A DNA stretch of 64,000 nucleotides from Polaribacter sp. Z022 (GTDB taxonomy: Bacteria > Bacteroidota > Bacteroidia > Flavobacteriales > Flavobacteriaceae), in assembly GCF_023555495.1 (NCBI RefSeq), contig NZ_JALCZO010000008.1, positions 53,542 through 117,541 on the forward strand, in the 5' to 3' direction. Every line of letters begins with the position of its first letter. The stretch's first letter is position 1. The position numbers were made by a program, and so were the translations under genes. Below are positions 9,829 to 18,877 of the stretch, in pieces. Under the pieces are notes generated by a model. That model was given only the letters and a program-made list of their open reading frames with translations. It was not told the origin of the DNA and ran no database searches.

Positions 9829-11799
9829 ATGTTTTCACATTTTAAAAAATTAGTATTTATAGTTTTACTTTGTAATTTTAGTACATACTCTCAACAAAAA
9901 CAAATTAACACTTTAAAAGAAAAACTAAAAGGTGAAAACATTTCAGATTCTTTAAAAATTAAAATATTTGGTGATTTAGGGTGGTATTATGGAAACATCA
10001 ATACAGATTCTGCTTTTTATTACACAAAAAAGGGATTAAACCTATCTTTTAAAAAAAATAATTTAAAAGGAATTGGACAATCTTATAATGATCTTGGTAT
10101 TATTTATTACAGAACTTCAAAATTTGATTCTGCTGTTTATTATTATAAAAAATCTCTAAAAACAAGAACAGAACTAAATGATTCTGTTGGTATTGCAGGT
10201 TTGTATTCTAAAATAGGAATTGCTTTTCAAAAAACTGCTACTTTAGATTCTGCATTATTTTTTAATAATAAATCCATAAGAATTTATGAAAATTTAGGGT
10301 TAAAAAGGCATATATCAATTAATCAAAACAATAATGCCAATATATATCAATCTTTAAATCAATTAGACAAAGCTCTAGAAATACATTTTGATATATTAAA
10401 ATATAGAGAAACAACTAAAGTACCTATAGATTTGGTAAACTCATACACTAATATTGGAAACATTTATTTTAAAAAGAAAAAATATAATGACTCTAAAAAA
10501 TACTATAACAAAGCATTATCTATAGCAGAAAAAAATAATTTTAATAATGTGCTATCTGTTATTTATAACAATTATGGAAGTATTTATAATGATGAGGGCA
10601 ATTCTAAACTAACATTATGGTATTATAAAAAAGCCTATGATATAAGAAAAAAATTAAATGACGTTTATGGATTAGCTAGTACAACTGCAAATTTAGGAAT
10701 ACATTATTATGAAGCTGGTTCTTTTAATAAAGCTAACATCTATCTTCAAGAATCTGTAACTCTTAGCAAAAAAATAAATGCTAAAGAAATAGAACTAAAT
10801 TCTTACAGGTTTTTATTACTTCTTAACGCACATCTAAAACAACCAGATAGTGTTTTATATTATCAAAAAAAATATGACAACTTAAATAATCAAATTCTTA
10901 ATTCTAATATAACAAAACAAATTACAGAGATTGAAGCTAAATATAAAACTGAAAAAAAGGAAAAAGAAATTTCTATTCAAAAAGAAAAATTATTAAAGCA
11001 AGAATTAGCACTTAAAAACAAAACTTTATATACTATTCTTTTACTTGCATTCATTATTATTTTATCGATAATTTTTATCGGTATTTACAAAAAAAACCAA
11101 TTTAAAAGAAAACAATTACAAAAAGAAATAGATTTAAAAGATGCCCTAGCAACTATTACTACTCAAAATAAATTACAAGAACAACGTTTAAGAATATCTA
11201 GAGATTTACATGATAATATTGGCTCTCAACTTACTTTTATTATTTCGTCCATAGATAATTTAAAATATATTTCTAAAGATGCCAATCAAAAATTAAAAGA
11301 CAAGTTATCAAATATAAGTTCATTTACCTCAGATACAATACATCAACTTAGAGATACTATTTGGGCTATGAATAAATCAGAAATTTCTGTTGAAGATTTA
11401 CATGCCAGAGTATTATCTTTTATTGAAAAAGCAAAATCTGCAACAGAAAACATAGAGTTTGAAATTGTAGAAAAAATAGACAAGAACACTTCTTTCTCTT
11501 CATTAATAGGAATGAACTTATTTAGAGTTATACAAGAAGCAATTAATAATGCTATTAAATATGCTGATGCTTCTAAAATAGAAATATCATTACAAAAAAA
11601 TAAAAATCTTTTTGAAGTTTTGATAAAAGATAATGGAATTGGTTTTGATTTAAATACGGTAGATTTAGGAAATGGGTTAAGCAATATGGAAGAGAGAATG
11701 AATAATATTAATGGAAAAGTAAATATTAATTCAAAATTAAAAAGTGGTACAGAAATATCAATTTCTATTTCTTTAAAAAATACGGCAGATGACGTATAA
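9829..11799 (+). CDS. TPR-containing sensor histidine kinase (NarX/DesK class)
   Basis: A 656-aa kinase of a flavobacterial design: signal peptide (1-21), about seven tetratricopeptide repeats in the periplasm (about 35-345), a coiled-coil, one membrane helix (about 400-420), a HisKA_3 dimerisation domain with the phosphoacceptor His461 in RDLHDNIG, and a HATPase_c domain (N-box QEAINNAIKYA, then DNGIGFD and GLSNMEERM). The TPRs probably sense a protein or peptide partner. The gene ends 45 bp before its response regulator, and its last codons overlap a copy of the ATACG palindrome. Pairing with the regulator is a confident inference from adjacency and class match. Confidence 0.9.
   Translation: MFSHFKKLVFIVLLCNFSTYSQQKQINTLKEKLKGENISDSLKIKIFGDLGWYYGNINTDSAFYYTKKGLNLSFKKNNLKGIGQSYNDLGIIYYRTSKFDSAVYYYKKSLKTRTELNDSVGIAGLYSKIGIAFQKTATLDSALFFNNKSIRIYENLGLKRHISINQNNNANIYQSLNQLDKALEIHFDILKYRETTKVPIDLVNSYTNIGNIYFKKKKYNDSKKYYNKALSIAEKNNFNNVLSVIYNNYGSIYNDEGNSKLTLWYYKKAYDIRKKLNDVYGLASTTANLGIHYYEAGSFNKANIYLQESVTLSKKINAKEIELNSYRFLLLLNAHLKQPDSVLYYQKKYDNLNNQILNSNITKQITEIEAKYKTEKKEKEISIQKEKLLKQELALKNKTLYTILLLAFIIILSIIFIGIYKKNQFKRKQLQKEIDLKDALATITTQNKLQEQRLRISRDLHDNIGSQLTFIISSIDNLKYISKDANQKLKDKLSNISSFTSDTIHQLRDTIWAMNKSEISVEDLHARVLSFIEKAKSATENIEFEIVEKIDKNTSFSSLIGMNLFRVIQEAINNAIKYADASKIEISLQKNKNLFEVLIKDNGIGFDLNTVDLGNGLSNMEERMNNINGKVNINSKLKSGTEISISISLKNTADDV
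11779..11797 (+). promoter_or_regulatory. Imperfect copy of the ATACG palindrome before the response regulator
   Basis: AATACGGCA-GA-TGACGTAT: the left arm matches the 7881 copy and the right arm the 6274 copy, with one mismatch between arms. It lies inside the last codons of the kinase gene and about 50 bp before the regulator ATG at 11845. A weak -7-like TAGAATTTC follows at about 11802. Candidate autoregulatory site. Confidence 0.35.
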
Positions 11800-11844
11800 A
11801 ATAGAATTTCATATTTTTTTAACTTAGTAAAAAAACCAAACCAT

Positions 11845-12498
11845 ATGAATTTGAAAGTTTGCATAGCAGAAGACAACTATTTTTTAGTAAAAGCTATTAA
11901 AGAAAAACTCTCTTTTTTTGACGATATTTCTTTAAAATTTCATGCAAACAATGGCGCTGAACTTATTGGAAAATTAGAAGAAAACCATAATATAGATGTT
12001 ATTTTAATGGATATTCAAATGCCAGAAATGAATGGTATAAAGGCTACAGAAATTGTAAAAAACAAATATCCTCAAATTAAAGTAATAATGCTTACTGTTG
12101 TAGATGATGATGATTGTGTTTTTAAAGCAATAAAAGCAGGAGCAAATGGTTATTTGTTAAAAGAAATTAATGCAGAAAATTTACACAAAAGTATTATAGA
12201 AGTAACCAAAGGTGGTGCCCCTATGACACCAAGTATTGCGTTAAAGACTTTAAATTTATTACGTAACCCAGATTTAGCAAACATAAAAAAGTTAGAACAA
12301 GAAGAAATAAAACTATCTAAAAGAGAAACCGAAATTTTAGTTCAATTAAGTAAAGGCTTAAACTACAATGTAATTTCAGAAAACTTAATTATTTCTCCAT
12401 CTACAGTTAGAAAACACATAGAAAACATCTACAAAAAATTACAAGTACACAGTAAAATGGAAGCTGTTATGAAAGCTCAAAAAAGAAACTTAATTTAA
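11845..12498 (+). CDS. LuxR/NarL-type response regulator
   Basis: A 217-aa regulator with an N-terminal receiver domain (acidic ED near residue 10, phosphoacceptor Asp56 in LMDIQMPEMNG, Lys near 108 in LLKEI) and a C-terminal LuxR helix-turn-helix (about 155-215: LSKRETEILVQLSKG, then SPSTVRKHIENIYKKL). It follows the TPR kinase by 45 bp and is its probable partner. NarL-class regulators bind inverted-repeat DNA; the palindromes at 6274 and 11779 are candidate targets (inference). Confidence 0.92.
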   Translation: MNLKVCIAEDNYFLVKAIKEKLSFFDDISLKFHANNGAELIGKLEENHNIDVILMDIQMPEMNGIKATEIVKNKYPQIKVIMLTVVDDDDCVFKAIKAGANGYLLKEINAENLHKSIIEVTKGGAPMTPSIALKTLNLLRNPDLANIKKLEQEEIKLSKRETEILVQLSKGLNYNVISENLIISPSTVRKHIENIYKKLQVHSKMEAVMKAQKRNLI

Positions 12499-12543
12499 TC
12501 TAATTTTTTTATGTATTTTTATAGGAGATAATTCCCCAATAAA

Positions 12544-12930
12544 ATGTTTCAAAAAATTATTATAGGAATACTTTCCGGTTTTTTAATAGGTCTATTTGTT
12601 ACTTCAATTTTTGTTTCAAAAGAAACAACTTTCATAGATTTATTTCTATCAAAAATAACTGCTACATCAATAATAACAGGTGGTGTTTGTGGTGTTTTTG
12701 CACATAAAATAAAATCAAAATTAAAAGTATTTCTACTTTCTATAGTTATAGGAGTTATTATTTTTTATTTAAAGTATATTATTACAAATCATAATTACGA
12801 TCCATTAACAATGGGAGCTTTTGTTGGTGCAATGTTAGGTGGTACTTTTGCTGTAATAAGAAAAGTAACACACTCAATTAAAGTTTATAACAGACTTCAA
12901 AGACATAGAAAAAAAGGATTTAATCACTAA
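12544..12930 (+). CDS. Hypothetical polytopic membrane protein, 128 aa
   Basis: Three or four glycine-containing membrane helices (about 2-25, 36-54, 60-82, 88-106) and a basic C-terminal tail (KVYNRLQRHRKKGFNH) predicted to stay in the cytoplasm. Family not recognised. It lies 45 bp downstream of the response regulator in the same direction, and a strong terminator follows, so it may be the last gene of the two-component transcript. Confidence 0.7.
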   Translation: MFQKIIIGILSGFLIGLFVTSIFVSKETTFIDLFLSKITATSIITGGVCGVFAHKIKSKLKVFLLSIVIGVIIFYLKYIITNHNYDPLTMGAFVGAMLGGTFAVIRKVTHSIKVYNRLQRHRKKGFNH

Positions 12931-12946
12931 ATTTTATATAACTTAT

Positions 12947-12989
12947 AAAAAAATAGGATTGTAACTTTTAGTTACAATCCTATTTTTTG
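12947..12989. terminator. Bidirectional intrinsic terminator
   Basis: Stem AAATAGGATTGTAAC with its complement GTTACAATCCTATTT, five-base loop TTTTA, A-run on one side and T-run on the other. It separates the convergent genes ending at 12930 (+) and 13027 (-). Confidence 0.9.
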
Positions 12990-13026
12990 TTTATAATATC
13001 TATTTAAGATATACCTATAATTTTTA

Positions 13027-13341
13027 TTATTTAGAAACGTATTGGTCTACATTTTGCCAAGGTCCTCCATTAATAACATCTACTCCATTATTCGTTAAAA
13101 ACTGAGTAGCTTGTCCACTTCTTGCTCCACTTCTACAAACAGCAATTACTGGTTTGTTCCAAGCTTTTATTTTTTCTATTTCTAAAGGTATTACTGTTAA
13201 AACAACATGTTTTGCTCCAGCAGTATGTCCTTCATCCCATTCAGCTTTTGTTCTAACATCTAAAATAACTGCTCCTTTTTCTAAATATTCTTTAATTTCT
13301 TCGCCCATATTTTTTCTTCTAAATAAATTAAATAAACCCAT
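13027..13341 (-). CDS. Rhodanese-like domain protein
   Basis: A single-domain rhodanese of 104 aa, probably handling sulfane sulfur in the cytoplasm. The active-site loop is VCRSGARSGQA (Cys near residue 70 followed by R-S-G-A-R), and the N-terminal VILDVRTKAEWDEGHTAGA is the classic CH2A-type motif. No signal peptide or membrane helix. Monocistronic, with a -7 box TAGTTTTG on the minus strand at 13363-13370 and the bidirectional terminator downstream. Confidence 0.9.
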   Translation of the reverse strand: MGLFNLFRRKNMGEEIKEYLEKGAVILDVRTKAEWDEGHTAGAKHVVLTVIPLEIEKIKAWNKPVIAVCRSGARSGQATQFLTNNGVDVINGGPWQNVDQYVSK

Positions 13342-13362
13342 ATTATATTCTTAATTTTTATA

Positions 13363-13370
13363 CAAAACTA
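13363..13370 (-). promoter_or_regulatory. -7 box of the rhodanese gene
   Basis: TAGTTTTG on the minus strand, 22 bp upstream of the ATG at 13341. Confidence 0.55.
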
Positions 13371-13502
13371 AGTCATTTTAAAAAAGCCATGTGTAGCATT
13401 TGTTACAATCTAAACTTTTTAAAATAAAATAATTAAATGCAAATATAAATCTATTAACAATAATTTATCCTATTGTAAATCTCTTTTTAACTGATTAACC
13501 TT

Positions 13503-13524
13503 TTCTGTTAGTTATTCTGTTAGT
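13503..13524. repeat. Direct repeat TTCTGTTAGT x2
   Basis: Two exact copies of TTCTGTTAGT (13503-13512 and 13515-13524), start to start 12 bp, in the 293-bp gap between the divergent rhodanese and M48 peptidase genes, about 110 bp upstream of the peptidase. Nothing else clear is in the gap except the two promoters. Confidence 0.4.
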
Positions 13525-13634
13525 GCAATAAATCTCTCCTTTCTTACAGTTTAATCTAAATAAGTTGATTTAATAAAAACCAAATAAAAAATCTGTTTTG
13601 TATCTTTATCGCTAACAACAAAAAATCAAAAAAA

Positions 13635-14411
13635 ATGAGGTTTAATAGAAATGGAAGTAAATTTAAAATACGGCTTTTTATAGGTATAGCCATAGTTGCC
13701 TTTGCTTATTTAAAAAAATGTAGTCAAAGTGAGGTAAACCCTTATACAGGTAAATCTCAATCAATAAGTTTATCTCAACAGCAAGAAATAGCTATTGGAT
13801 TACAACAAGCACCAATGATGGCACAACAACATGGTGGTTTGTATCCAAATCAACAATTACAAGACTTTGTAGACAAAGTAGGTAAAAAATTGGTTGATAA
13901 TTCTATAGCAAAAAGATCTAATTATAAATACGAGTTTCATTTATTAAAAGATGAAAGAACAATTAATGCTTTTGCACTTCCTGGAGGTCAAATATTTATA
14001 ACCTATGCTTTATTTTCTAAATTAAAAAACGAAGATCAATTGGCAGGTGTATTGGGTCATGAAATTGGACATGTTTTAGGTAAACATTCTAATGAAAGAA
14101 TTACAGATGCTAATTTTTGGAAACTTCTAACCATGGGAGCTTCTGTTGGAGCAGATTTAGGAGATTTAGCAAACGGAATTGGACAAAAAACTTTACTTAA
14201 AAATGGACGTGGAGACGAATTAGAAAGTGATGAACTTGGAGTTAAACTAATGATTGATGCAGGTTACAATCCAGAACATTTAATTGGAGTTATGGAAATT
14301 TTAAAAGCAGCAGCTGGACCTAACAGAGTTCCAGAATTTCAAAGTTCTCATCCAGATCCAGAAAATAGAATTCAAAAAATTAAAGAAGCTATTAGAAAAT
14401 ATAGAAAGTAA
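13635..14411 (+). CDS. M48 family metalloprotease
   Basis: A 258-aa zinc endopeptidase of the M48 (LoiP/YcaL/BepA-like) type, probably membrane-tethered and acting on outer-membrane or periplasmic proteins. An N-terminal hydrophobic anchor (about 12-26) precedes the catalytic domain. The zinc motif HEIGH is at residues 142-146, and the third ligand is in the DELESDELG block near 195. The cysteine near residue 30 (LKKCS) lacks a good lipobox, so I favour a signal anchor. The end carries the family SSHPDPENRI motif. A promoter-like TATCTTTA lies 30 bp upstream. The following small gene is in the same direction after 58 bp. Confidence 0.9.
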   Translation: MRFNRNGSKFKIRLFIGIAIVAFAYLKKCSQSEVNPYTGKSQSISLSQQQEIAIGLQQAPMMAQQHGGLYPNQQLQDFVDKVGKKLVDNSIAKRSNYKYEFHLLKDERTINAFALPGGQIFITYALFSKLKNEDQLAGVLGHEIGHVLGKHSNERITDANFWKLLTMGASVGADLGDLANGIGQKTLLKNGRGDELESDELGVKLMIDAGYNPEHLIGVMEILKAAAGPNRVPEFQSSHPDPENRIQKIKEAIRKYRK

Positions 14412-14469
14412 AATACTGTAACATTTCTTAGAAATCTACTACCTATAAGTAAATAAAAAAATATAAGCT

Positions 14470-14721
14470 ATGGGTTTTGGTGGTTCTGTTGCAGCAATGA
14501 TTGCAAGTTTAAAGGCAAATAAAAGAACGCGAGTTTCTACTTTTGATAAAATAAAAGATTTTAAAAAAAGTAGTAAAACTGAACTTTATTTTAAGAAAAA
14601 AGCTTCTCCTTTAGAGTTAAAAAAAATTAGAGATAAATTACAAAAAGAAAATGATGCTAATTTTAAAAGAAAAATATTATTTCTTATTACATTATTAATA
14701 ATATTACTATTTTTAATATAA
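14470..14721 (+). CDS. Small tail-anchored protein, 83 aa
   Basis: Not recognised as a family with known function. The N-terminus is Gly/Ala-rich (MGFGGSVAAMIASLKANKR), the middle is highly basic and probably helical, and the last 18 residues form a single membrane helix (ILFLITLLIILLFLI) at the very C-terminus. The product would be held in the inner membrane facing the cytoplasm. It follows the M48 gene and is closed by a strong terminator. Confidence 0.7.
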   Translation: MGFGGSVAAMIASLKANKRTRVSTFDKIKDFKKSSKTELYFKKKASPLELKKIRDKLQKENDANFKRKILFLITLLIILLFLI

Positions 14722-14724
14722 AAC

Positions 14725-14763
14725 AAATAGCGATTGCCTTTAACTAGCAATCGCTATTTTTTT
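14725..14763 (+). terminator. Intrinsic terminator
   Basis: Stem AAATAGCGATTGC (14725-14737), nine-base loop, complement GCAATCGCTATTT (14747-14759), then T-run. Only 3 bp after the stop at 14721. Confidence 0.9.
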
Positions 14764-15036
14764 GCCTTTAGATTAATTAATTCAAATAAATTACCCAAAG
14801 AAAACCTTTAAAATTTGGGGATATCAAGCTTTTAAAATGATTTTATACAATAAAGACTTCTCTAAAGAAAAAATGTTTCACTTAAAACCACAAAACAGTA
14901 TTTATTAAACAAAATTATAGGTTACTGTTAAGAATTAAACCAATAATTTATTCTTAATAATTACGCTATCGGTTTCGTAAAAAAATGAGAATCAAGCCAA
15001 AAAACTTTCTTATTTTTACTGCTCAATTTTAAGACA
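14764..15036. other. Intergenic, no gene recognised
   Basis: About 270 bp of AT-rich DNA between the terminator and gpmI. I see no open frame with a ribosome site, no tRNA fold and no perfect -7 box; the gpmI promoter must be here but is not obvious. Confidence 0.5.
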
Positions 15037-16554
15037 ATGAACAAGAAAGTTATACTAATGATTTTGGATGGTTGGGGAATTACACAAGACCCAAAAGTAT
15101 CCGCTATTTACAACGCAAAAACACCTTATATTAATGGGTTATATGACCAATATCCAAATGCAGAATTAAGAACAGATGGAGAGCATGTTGGTTTACCTGA
15201 AGGACAAATGGGTAACTCAGAAGTTGGACACATGAATTTGGGTGCTGGTAGAATAGTTTATCAAAATTTAGCACGTATAAACAAAGCTGTAGAAGAAAAA
15301 ACTTTAGGTAAAGAAAAAGTATTATTAGATACCTATAAATATGCTAAAGAAAATAATAAAGATGTTCATTTATTAGGATTGGTTTCTAATGGAGGAATTC
15401 ATGCGCACATAGACCACTTAAAAGGTTTACTAGATGTTGCTAAAGAAAATGAAGTAGAAAATGTGTATTTACATGCTTTTACTGATGGACGTGATTGTGA
15501 CCCAAAATCTGGTACTTATTTTATAAACGATATTCAGGAATACATGAAAGAAAGTACAGGAGAATTAGCTTCTGTAACTGGGCGTTATTATGCAATGGAT
15601 AGAGATAATAGATGGGAACGTGTAAAAGAAGCATATGATGGTGTTGTTAATGGTGAAGGTTTAAAAACAACTGATGCTATTGCAACAATGAACGCCAATT
15701 ACGAAGCTGGTTTAACAGATGAATTTCATAAACCAATTATTGTAACAAATGAAGATGGATCTCCAAAAACACAAATTAAAGAAGGAGATGTTGTTTTATT
15801 CTTTAACTACAGAACAGATAGAGGTAGAGAATTAACAAATGTATTGTCTCAAAATGATTTTCCAGAATTTGGAATGAAAAAATTAGATCTTTACTACACA
15901 ACAATTACTTTATATGATGAAAGTTTTGAAGGTATTAACGTAATTTATAATACTGACAATATTAAAAACACATTAGGAGAAGTTTTATCTAATGCTGGTA
16001 AAAAACAGATTAGAATTGCTGAAACTGAAAAATATCCTCACGTAACATTTTTCTTTTCTGGAGGACAAGAAGCTCCTTTTGAAGGCGAATCTAGAATATT
16101 AAGAAATTCTCCAAAAGTTGCAACTTACGATTTAAAACCAGAAATGTCTGCTTATGAATTAAAAGATGCTCTTTGCCAAGATTTAGAAAAAGGAGAAGCA
16201 GATTTTGTTTGTTTAAACTTTGCAAACGGAGATATGGTTGGTCATACAGGTATAATGGAAGCTGCAATAAAAGCTTGTGAAGCTGTTGATGAATGTGCAA
16301 AAGCAGTAATAGAAACAGGTTTAGAAAATGGTTATTCTATCCTTTTAATTGCAGATCATGGTAATTGCGAAACAATGATGAATCCTGATGGTTCACCTCA
16401 TACAGCACACACAACAAACCCTGTTCCATTCATTTTAATAGACAAAGAAATTAAATCAATAAAAAGTGGTATATTGGGAGATGTTGCACCAACAATTTTA
16501 GATCTTATGGGCGTAGAACAACCAGAAGAAATGACGCAACATTCTTTATTATAA
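15037..16554 (+). CDS. gpmI: 2,3-bisphosphoglycerate-independent phosphoglycerate mutase
   Basis: Interconverts 3- and 2-phosphoglycerate in glycolysis, using two manganese ions and a phosphoserine intermediate. The 505-aa length is normal. N-terminal metal motif LDGWG (residues 10-14), catalytic Ser61 in MGNSEVGH, the substrate-binding HAFTDGRDCDP block near 148, GRYYAMDRDNRW near 190, FFNYRTDRGRE near 253, and the C-terminal metal ligands in NFANGDMVGHTG and LIADHGNCE are all present. The thioredoxin-like and HAD-like genes follow at 19 bp and with a 1-bp overlap, probably in one transcript. Confidence 0.97.
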   Translation: MNKKVILMILDGWGITQDPKVSAIYNAKTPYINGLYDQYPNAELRTDGEHVGLPEGQMGNSEVGHMNLGAGRIVYQNLARINKAVEEKTLGKEKVLLDTYKYAKENNKDVHLLGLVSNGGIHAHIDHLKGLLDVAKENEVENVYLHAFTDGRDCDPKSGTYFINDIQEYMKESTGELASVTGRYYAMDRDNRWERVKEAYDGVVNGEGLKTTDAIATMNANYEAGLTDEFHKPIIVTNEDGSPKTQIKEGDVVLFFNYRTDRGRELTNVLSQNDFPEFGMKKLDLYYTTITLYDESFEGINVIYNTDNIKNTLGEVLSNAGKKQIRIAETEKYPHVTFFFSGGQEAPFEGESRILRNSPKVATYDLKPEMSAYELKDALCQDLEKGEADFVCLNFANGDMVGHTGIMEAAIKACEAVDECAKAVIETGLENGYSILLIADHGNCETMMNPDGSPHTAHTTNPVPFILIDKEIKSIKSGILGDVAPTILDLMGVEQPEEMTQHSLL

Positions 16555-16573
16555 TTAAATAAAACTTAAAAAA

Positions 16574-17098
16574 ATGAAAAAGATTCTTTTATTAGCATTT
16601 GTAATCATGTTATCCTCTTGTACTGCACAACAAAAAATAACTGCAGAAAAAAACAAAAATGGAGACTTAGTTGGTATTGCTAATAAAGAATCTTTTAATC
16701 AAACTCCTTACAACACTTGGTTTAATCAAAAATATGACTCTTATAAACCAGATGAAAACACAATTTCTTTTCTTAAAAAAGAATTAAAAGGAGTTAAGAT
16801 TAAAGGTTTTATGGGTACTTGGTGTGGAGACAGTAAAAGAGAAACTCCACGTTTTTATAAAATATTAGAATTATCCGATTTTAATTTAAAAAACTTCGAA
16901 TTAATTACGGTAAACAGAGGTAAAAAAACTCCAGATAACTTACAAGAAGGTTTAGATATTAAAAGAGTACCAACTTTTATTTTTTACAAAAATGGTAAAG
17001 AAATTGGTAGATATGTTGAGTATGCAAGAGAGTCTTTAGAAAAAGATATCTTAAAAATTGTTTCAGGAAAAGAATATAAACATTCATACGACAATTAA
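16574..17098 (+). CDS. Thioredoxin-fold lipoprotein with single-cysteine WCGDS motif
   Basis: A 174-aa exported lipoprotein: signal peptide with a lipobox ending at Cys16 (MLSSC). The thioredoxin fold contains GTWCGDSKRETPRFYK where CxxC would be; the second cysteine is replaced by Ser, so it cannot form the usual disulfide and is unlikely to be a dithiol oxidoreductase. The cis-proline loop is RVPTFIFYKNGKE. It lies 19 bp behind gpmI and overlaps the next gene by one base (TAATG). Confidence 0.82.
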   Translation: MKKILLLAFVIMLSSCTAQQKITAEKNKNGDLVGIANKESFNQTPYNTWFNQKYDSYKPDENTISFLKKELKGVKIKGFMGTWCGDSKRETPRFYKILELSDFNLKNFELITVNRGKKTPDNLQEGLDIKRVPTFIFYKNGKEIGRYVEYARESLEKDILKIVSGKEYKHSYDN

Positions 17099-17499
17099 TG
17101 TTACCAAATAATCCTCTTATTATTGCTGTAGATTTTGACGGTACAATTGTAGAAGATGCTTACCCAAAAGTTGGTAAAGAAATGATTTTTGCTTTTGATA
17201 CTCTTAAAAGATTACAAGGTCAAGGGCATAGATTAATTCTTTGGACATACAGAAGTGGTAGAAAATTAGATGAAGCTGTTGCTTTTTGTAAAGAAAATGG
17301 TCTTGAGTTTTATGCTGTAAATAAAAATTTTCCTGAAGAAGAATATGATGAAAAATACAGTCGTAAAATTCATGCAGATTTATTTATAGATGATAGAAAT
17401 GTTGGAGGTTTTTTAGGATGGACTGCAATACACAAAGCCATCTTTAACTATGAACCTCCTGCAAAAAAGAAAAAAGGTTTTTTCTCATTTTTTAAATAA
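17098..17499 (+). CDS. HAD-like hydrolase, BT0820-type
   Basis: A compact 133-aa HAD-superfamily protein. Motif I is VDFDGTIVED with nucleophile Asp12 and Asp14; motif II is WTYRSGR near residue 50; a later acidic DLFIDDRNVGG (about 100-110) supplies the magnesium-binding motif. No cap domain, hence a small or macromolecular phosphate substrate is likely; the substrate is unknown. The C-terminus ends in a basic-aromatic tail. Its ATG overlaps the stop of the thioredoxin-like gene. Confidence 0.82.
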   Translation: MLPNNPLIIAVDFDGTIVEDAYPKVGKEMIFAFDTLKRLQGQGHRLILWTYRSGRKLDEAVAFCKENGLEFYAVNKNFPEEEYDEKYSRKIHADLFIDDRNVGGFLGWTAIHKAIFNYEPPAKKKKGFFSFFK

Positions 17500-17505
17500 C
17501 AACTA

Positions 17506-18771
17506 TTAATTCATTTCTCTGTATTCTCTCTCTAAATTTTCTCTATGAGTTGGATGCGCAATTTTAATCAACTCTTTTAGTCTTTGTTTTAAGGTTTTAC
17601 CATACAAATTAGCAACACCATATTCTGTAACAATATAATGAGCATGTGCTCTTGTAGTTACTACTCCTGCTCCATTTTTTAAATAAGGTACAATTTTACT
17701 CTCTCCTTTAGCTGTAACAGATGGAAGTGCAATAATTGCTTTTCCACCATCACTTAAAGATGCTCCCCTAATAAAATCTACTTGTCCACCAACACCAGAA
17801 TACATTCTAGGCCCAATAGAATCTGCACATACTTGTCCAGATAAATCTACTTCAATAGCAGAATTAATTGCTACCATTCTTGGATTTAATTTAATATTAG
17901 CAACACTGTTTACATAATCAGAAGATCTTAATTCTATAAACGGATTATCATCTACATAATCATATAATTTTTTGCTTCCTATTAAAAATGTAGCCAAGGC
18001 TCTACCAGGATTAATTCCTTTAAAATTGCCATTTATTACATCTTTTTCAATTAAATCTACTACTCCATCAGAAAACATTTCTGTATGTAATCCTAAATTT
18101 TTATGATTTCCTAATCTAGATAAAACTGCATTAGGTATTGTACCAATACCCATTTGTAAAGTACTTTTATCTTCAATTAAACTAGCAACATAATCTCCAA
18201 TTTTATTTTCTATTATTGTAGATGTTGACATATGATGTTCAAAAATTGGAACATCAACTTCTACAAGTGTATCTATTTCAGAAATATGAATAATTCCTTC
18301 TCCATGAATTCGTGGCATTTTTGGATTTACCTGTGCAATAACATGTTTTGCATTTTCTATAACAGCTAAAACAGCTTCTACAGAAACACCTAAAGAACAA
18401 TAACCATGTCTGTCTGGAGATGAAACATGAATTAAAGCGACATCTACAGGCAAAACATTTCTCTTAAATAACAAAGGTACTTCACTTAAAAAAATAGGTG
18501 TATAAGAACCATTTCCTGCTTTTAAAGTATGTCTTACGTTTGCACCTATGAATAAAGAATTTACATGAAAACTATCTTTTAACTTTACATCTGCATAAGG
18601 TGCTGCACCTTCTGTGTGTAAATGGCAAACCTCAACATTTCTTAATTCTTCATGTCTATTAGTCATTGCAATTATTAACTCTTGAGGTGTTGCTGCTGCA
18701 GCCTGTACATAAACTCTATCATTAGATTTTATAACTTTAACGGCCTCTTCTGCTGAAAGATAATTATACAT
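17506..18771 (-). CDS. Acetyl-CoA hydrolase / 4-hydroxybutyrate CoA-transferase family protein
   Basis: A 421-aa cytoplasmic family I CoA-transferase. Visible are the N-terminal SAEEAVKVIKSNDRVYV block, the MGIGTIPNAVL loop near residue 205 and the HTEMFSDG motif whose Glu231 is the family's covalent CoA carrier, plus the C-terminal GGQVDFIRGA and VTTRAHAHYIVTEYG blocks. It transfers CoA between short acyl groups, or hydrolyses acetyl-CoA; sequence alone does not fix the substrate. Monocistronic, convergent with the HAD gene (6-bp gap), divergent from map. Confidence 0.9.
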   Translation of the reverse strand: MYNYLSAEEAVKVIKSNDRVYVQAAAATPQELIIAMTNRHEELRNVEVCHLHTEGAAPYADVKLKDSFHVNSLFIGANVRHTLKAGNGSYTPIFLSEVPLLFKRNVLPVDVALIHVSSPDRHGYCSLGVSVEAVLAVIENAKHVIAQVNPKMPRIHGEGIIHISEIDTLVEVDVPIFEHHMSTSTIIENKIGDYVASLIEDKSTLQMGIGTIPNAVLSRLGNHKNLGLHTEMFSDGVVDLIEKDVINGNFKGINPGRALATFLIGSKKLYDYVDDNPFIELRSSDYVNSVANIKLNPRMVAINSAIEVDLSGQVCADSIGPRMYSGVGGQVDFIRGASLSDGGKAIIALPSVTAKGESKIVPYLKNGAGVVTTRAHAHYIVTEYGVANLYGKTLKQRLKELIKIAHPTHRENLEREYREMN

Positions 18772-18877
18772 TTTGTTAATTTTTAGAATACAAATTTCTA
18801 AAAAAACTACTATTTAAAATGTGAAATATATCATATTAATTCTTAGAAACTCTTCATAATTTAAAAATCTAAATAAG

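Noticed and set aside
11343..11876. 177-codon frame on the minus strand over the TPR kinase end
   Set aside because: Antisense shadow of the kinase and regulator genes; composition and lack of motifs show no real protein.
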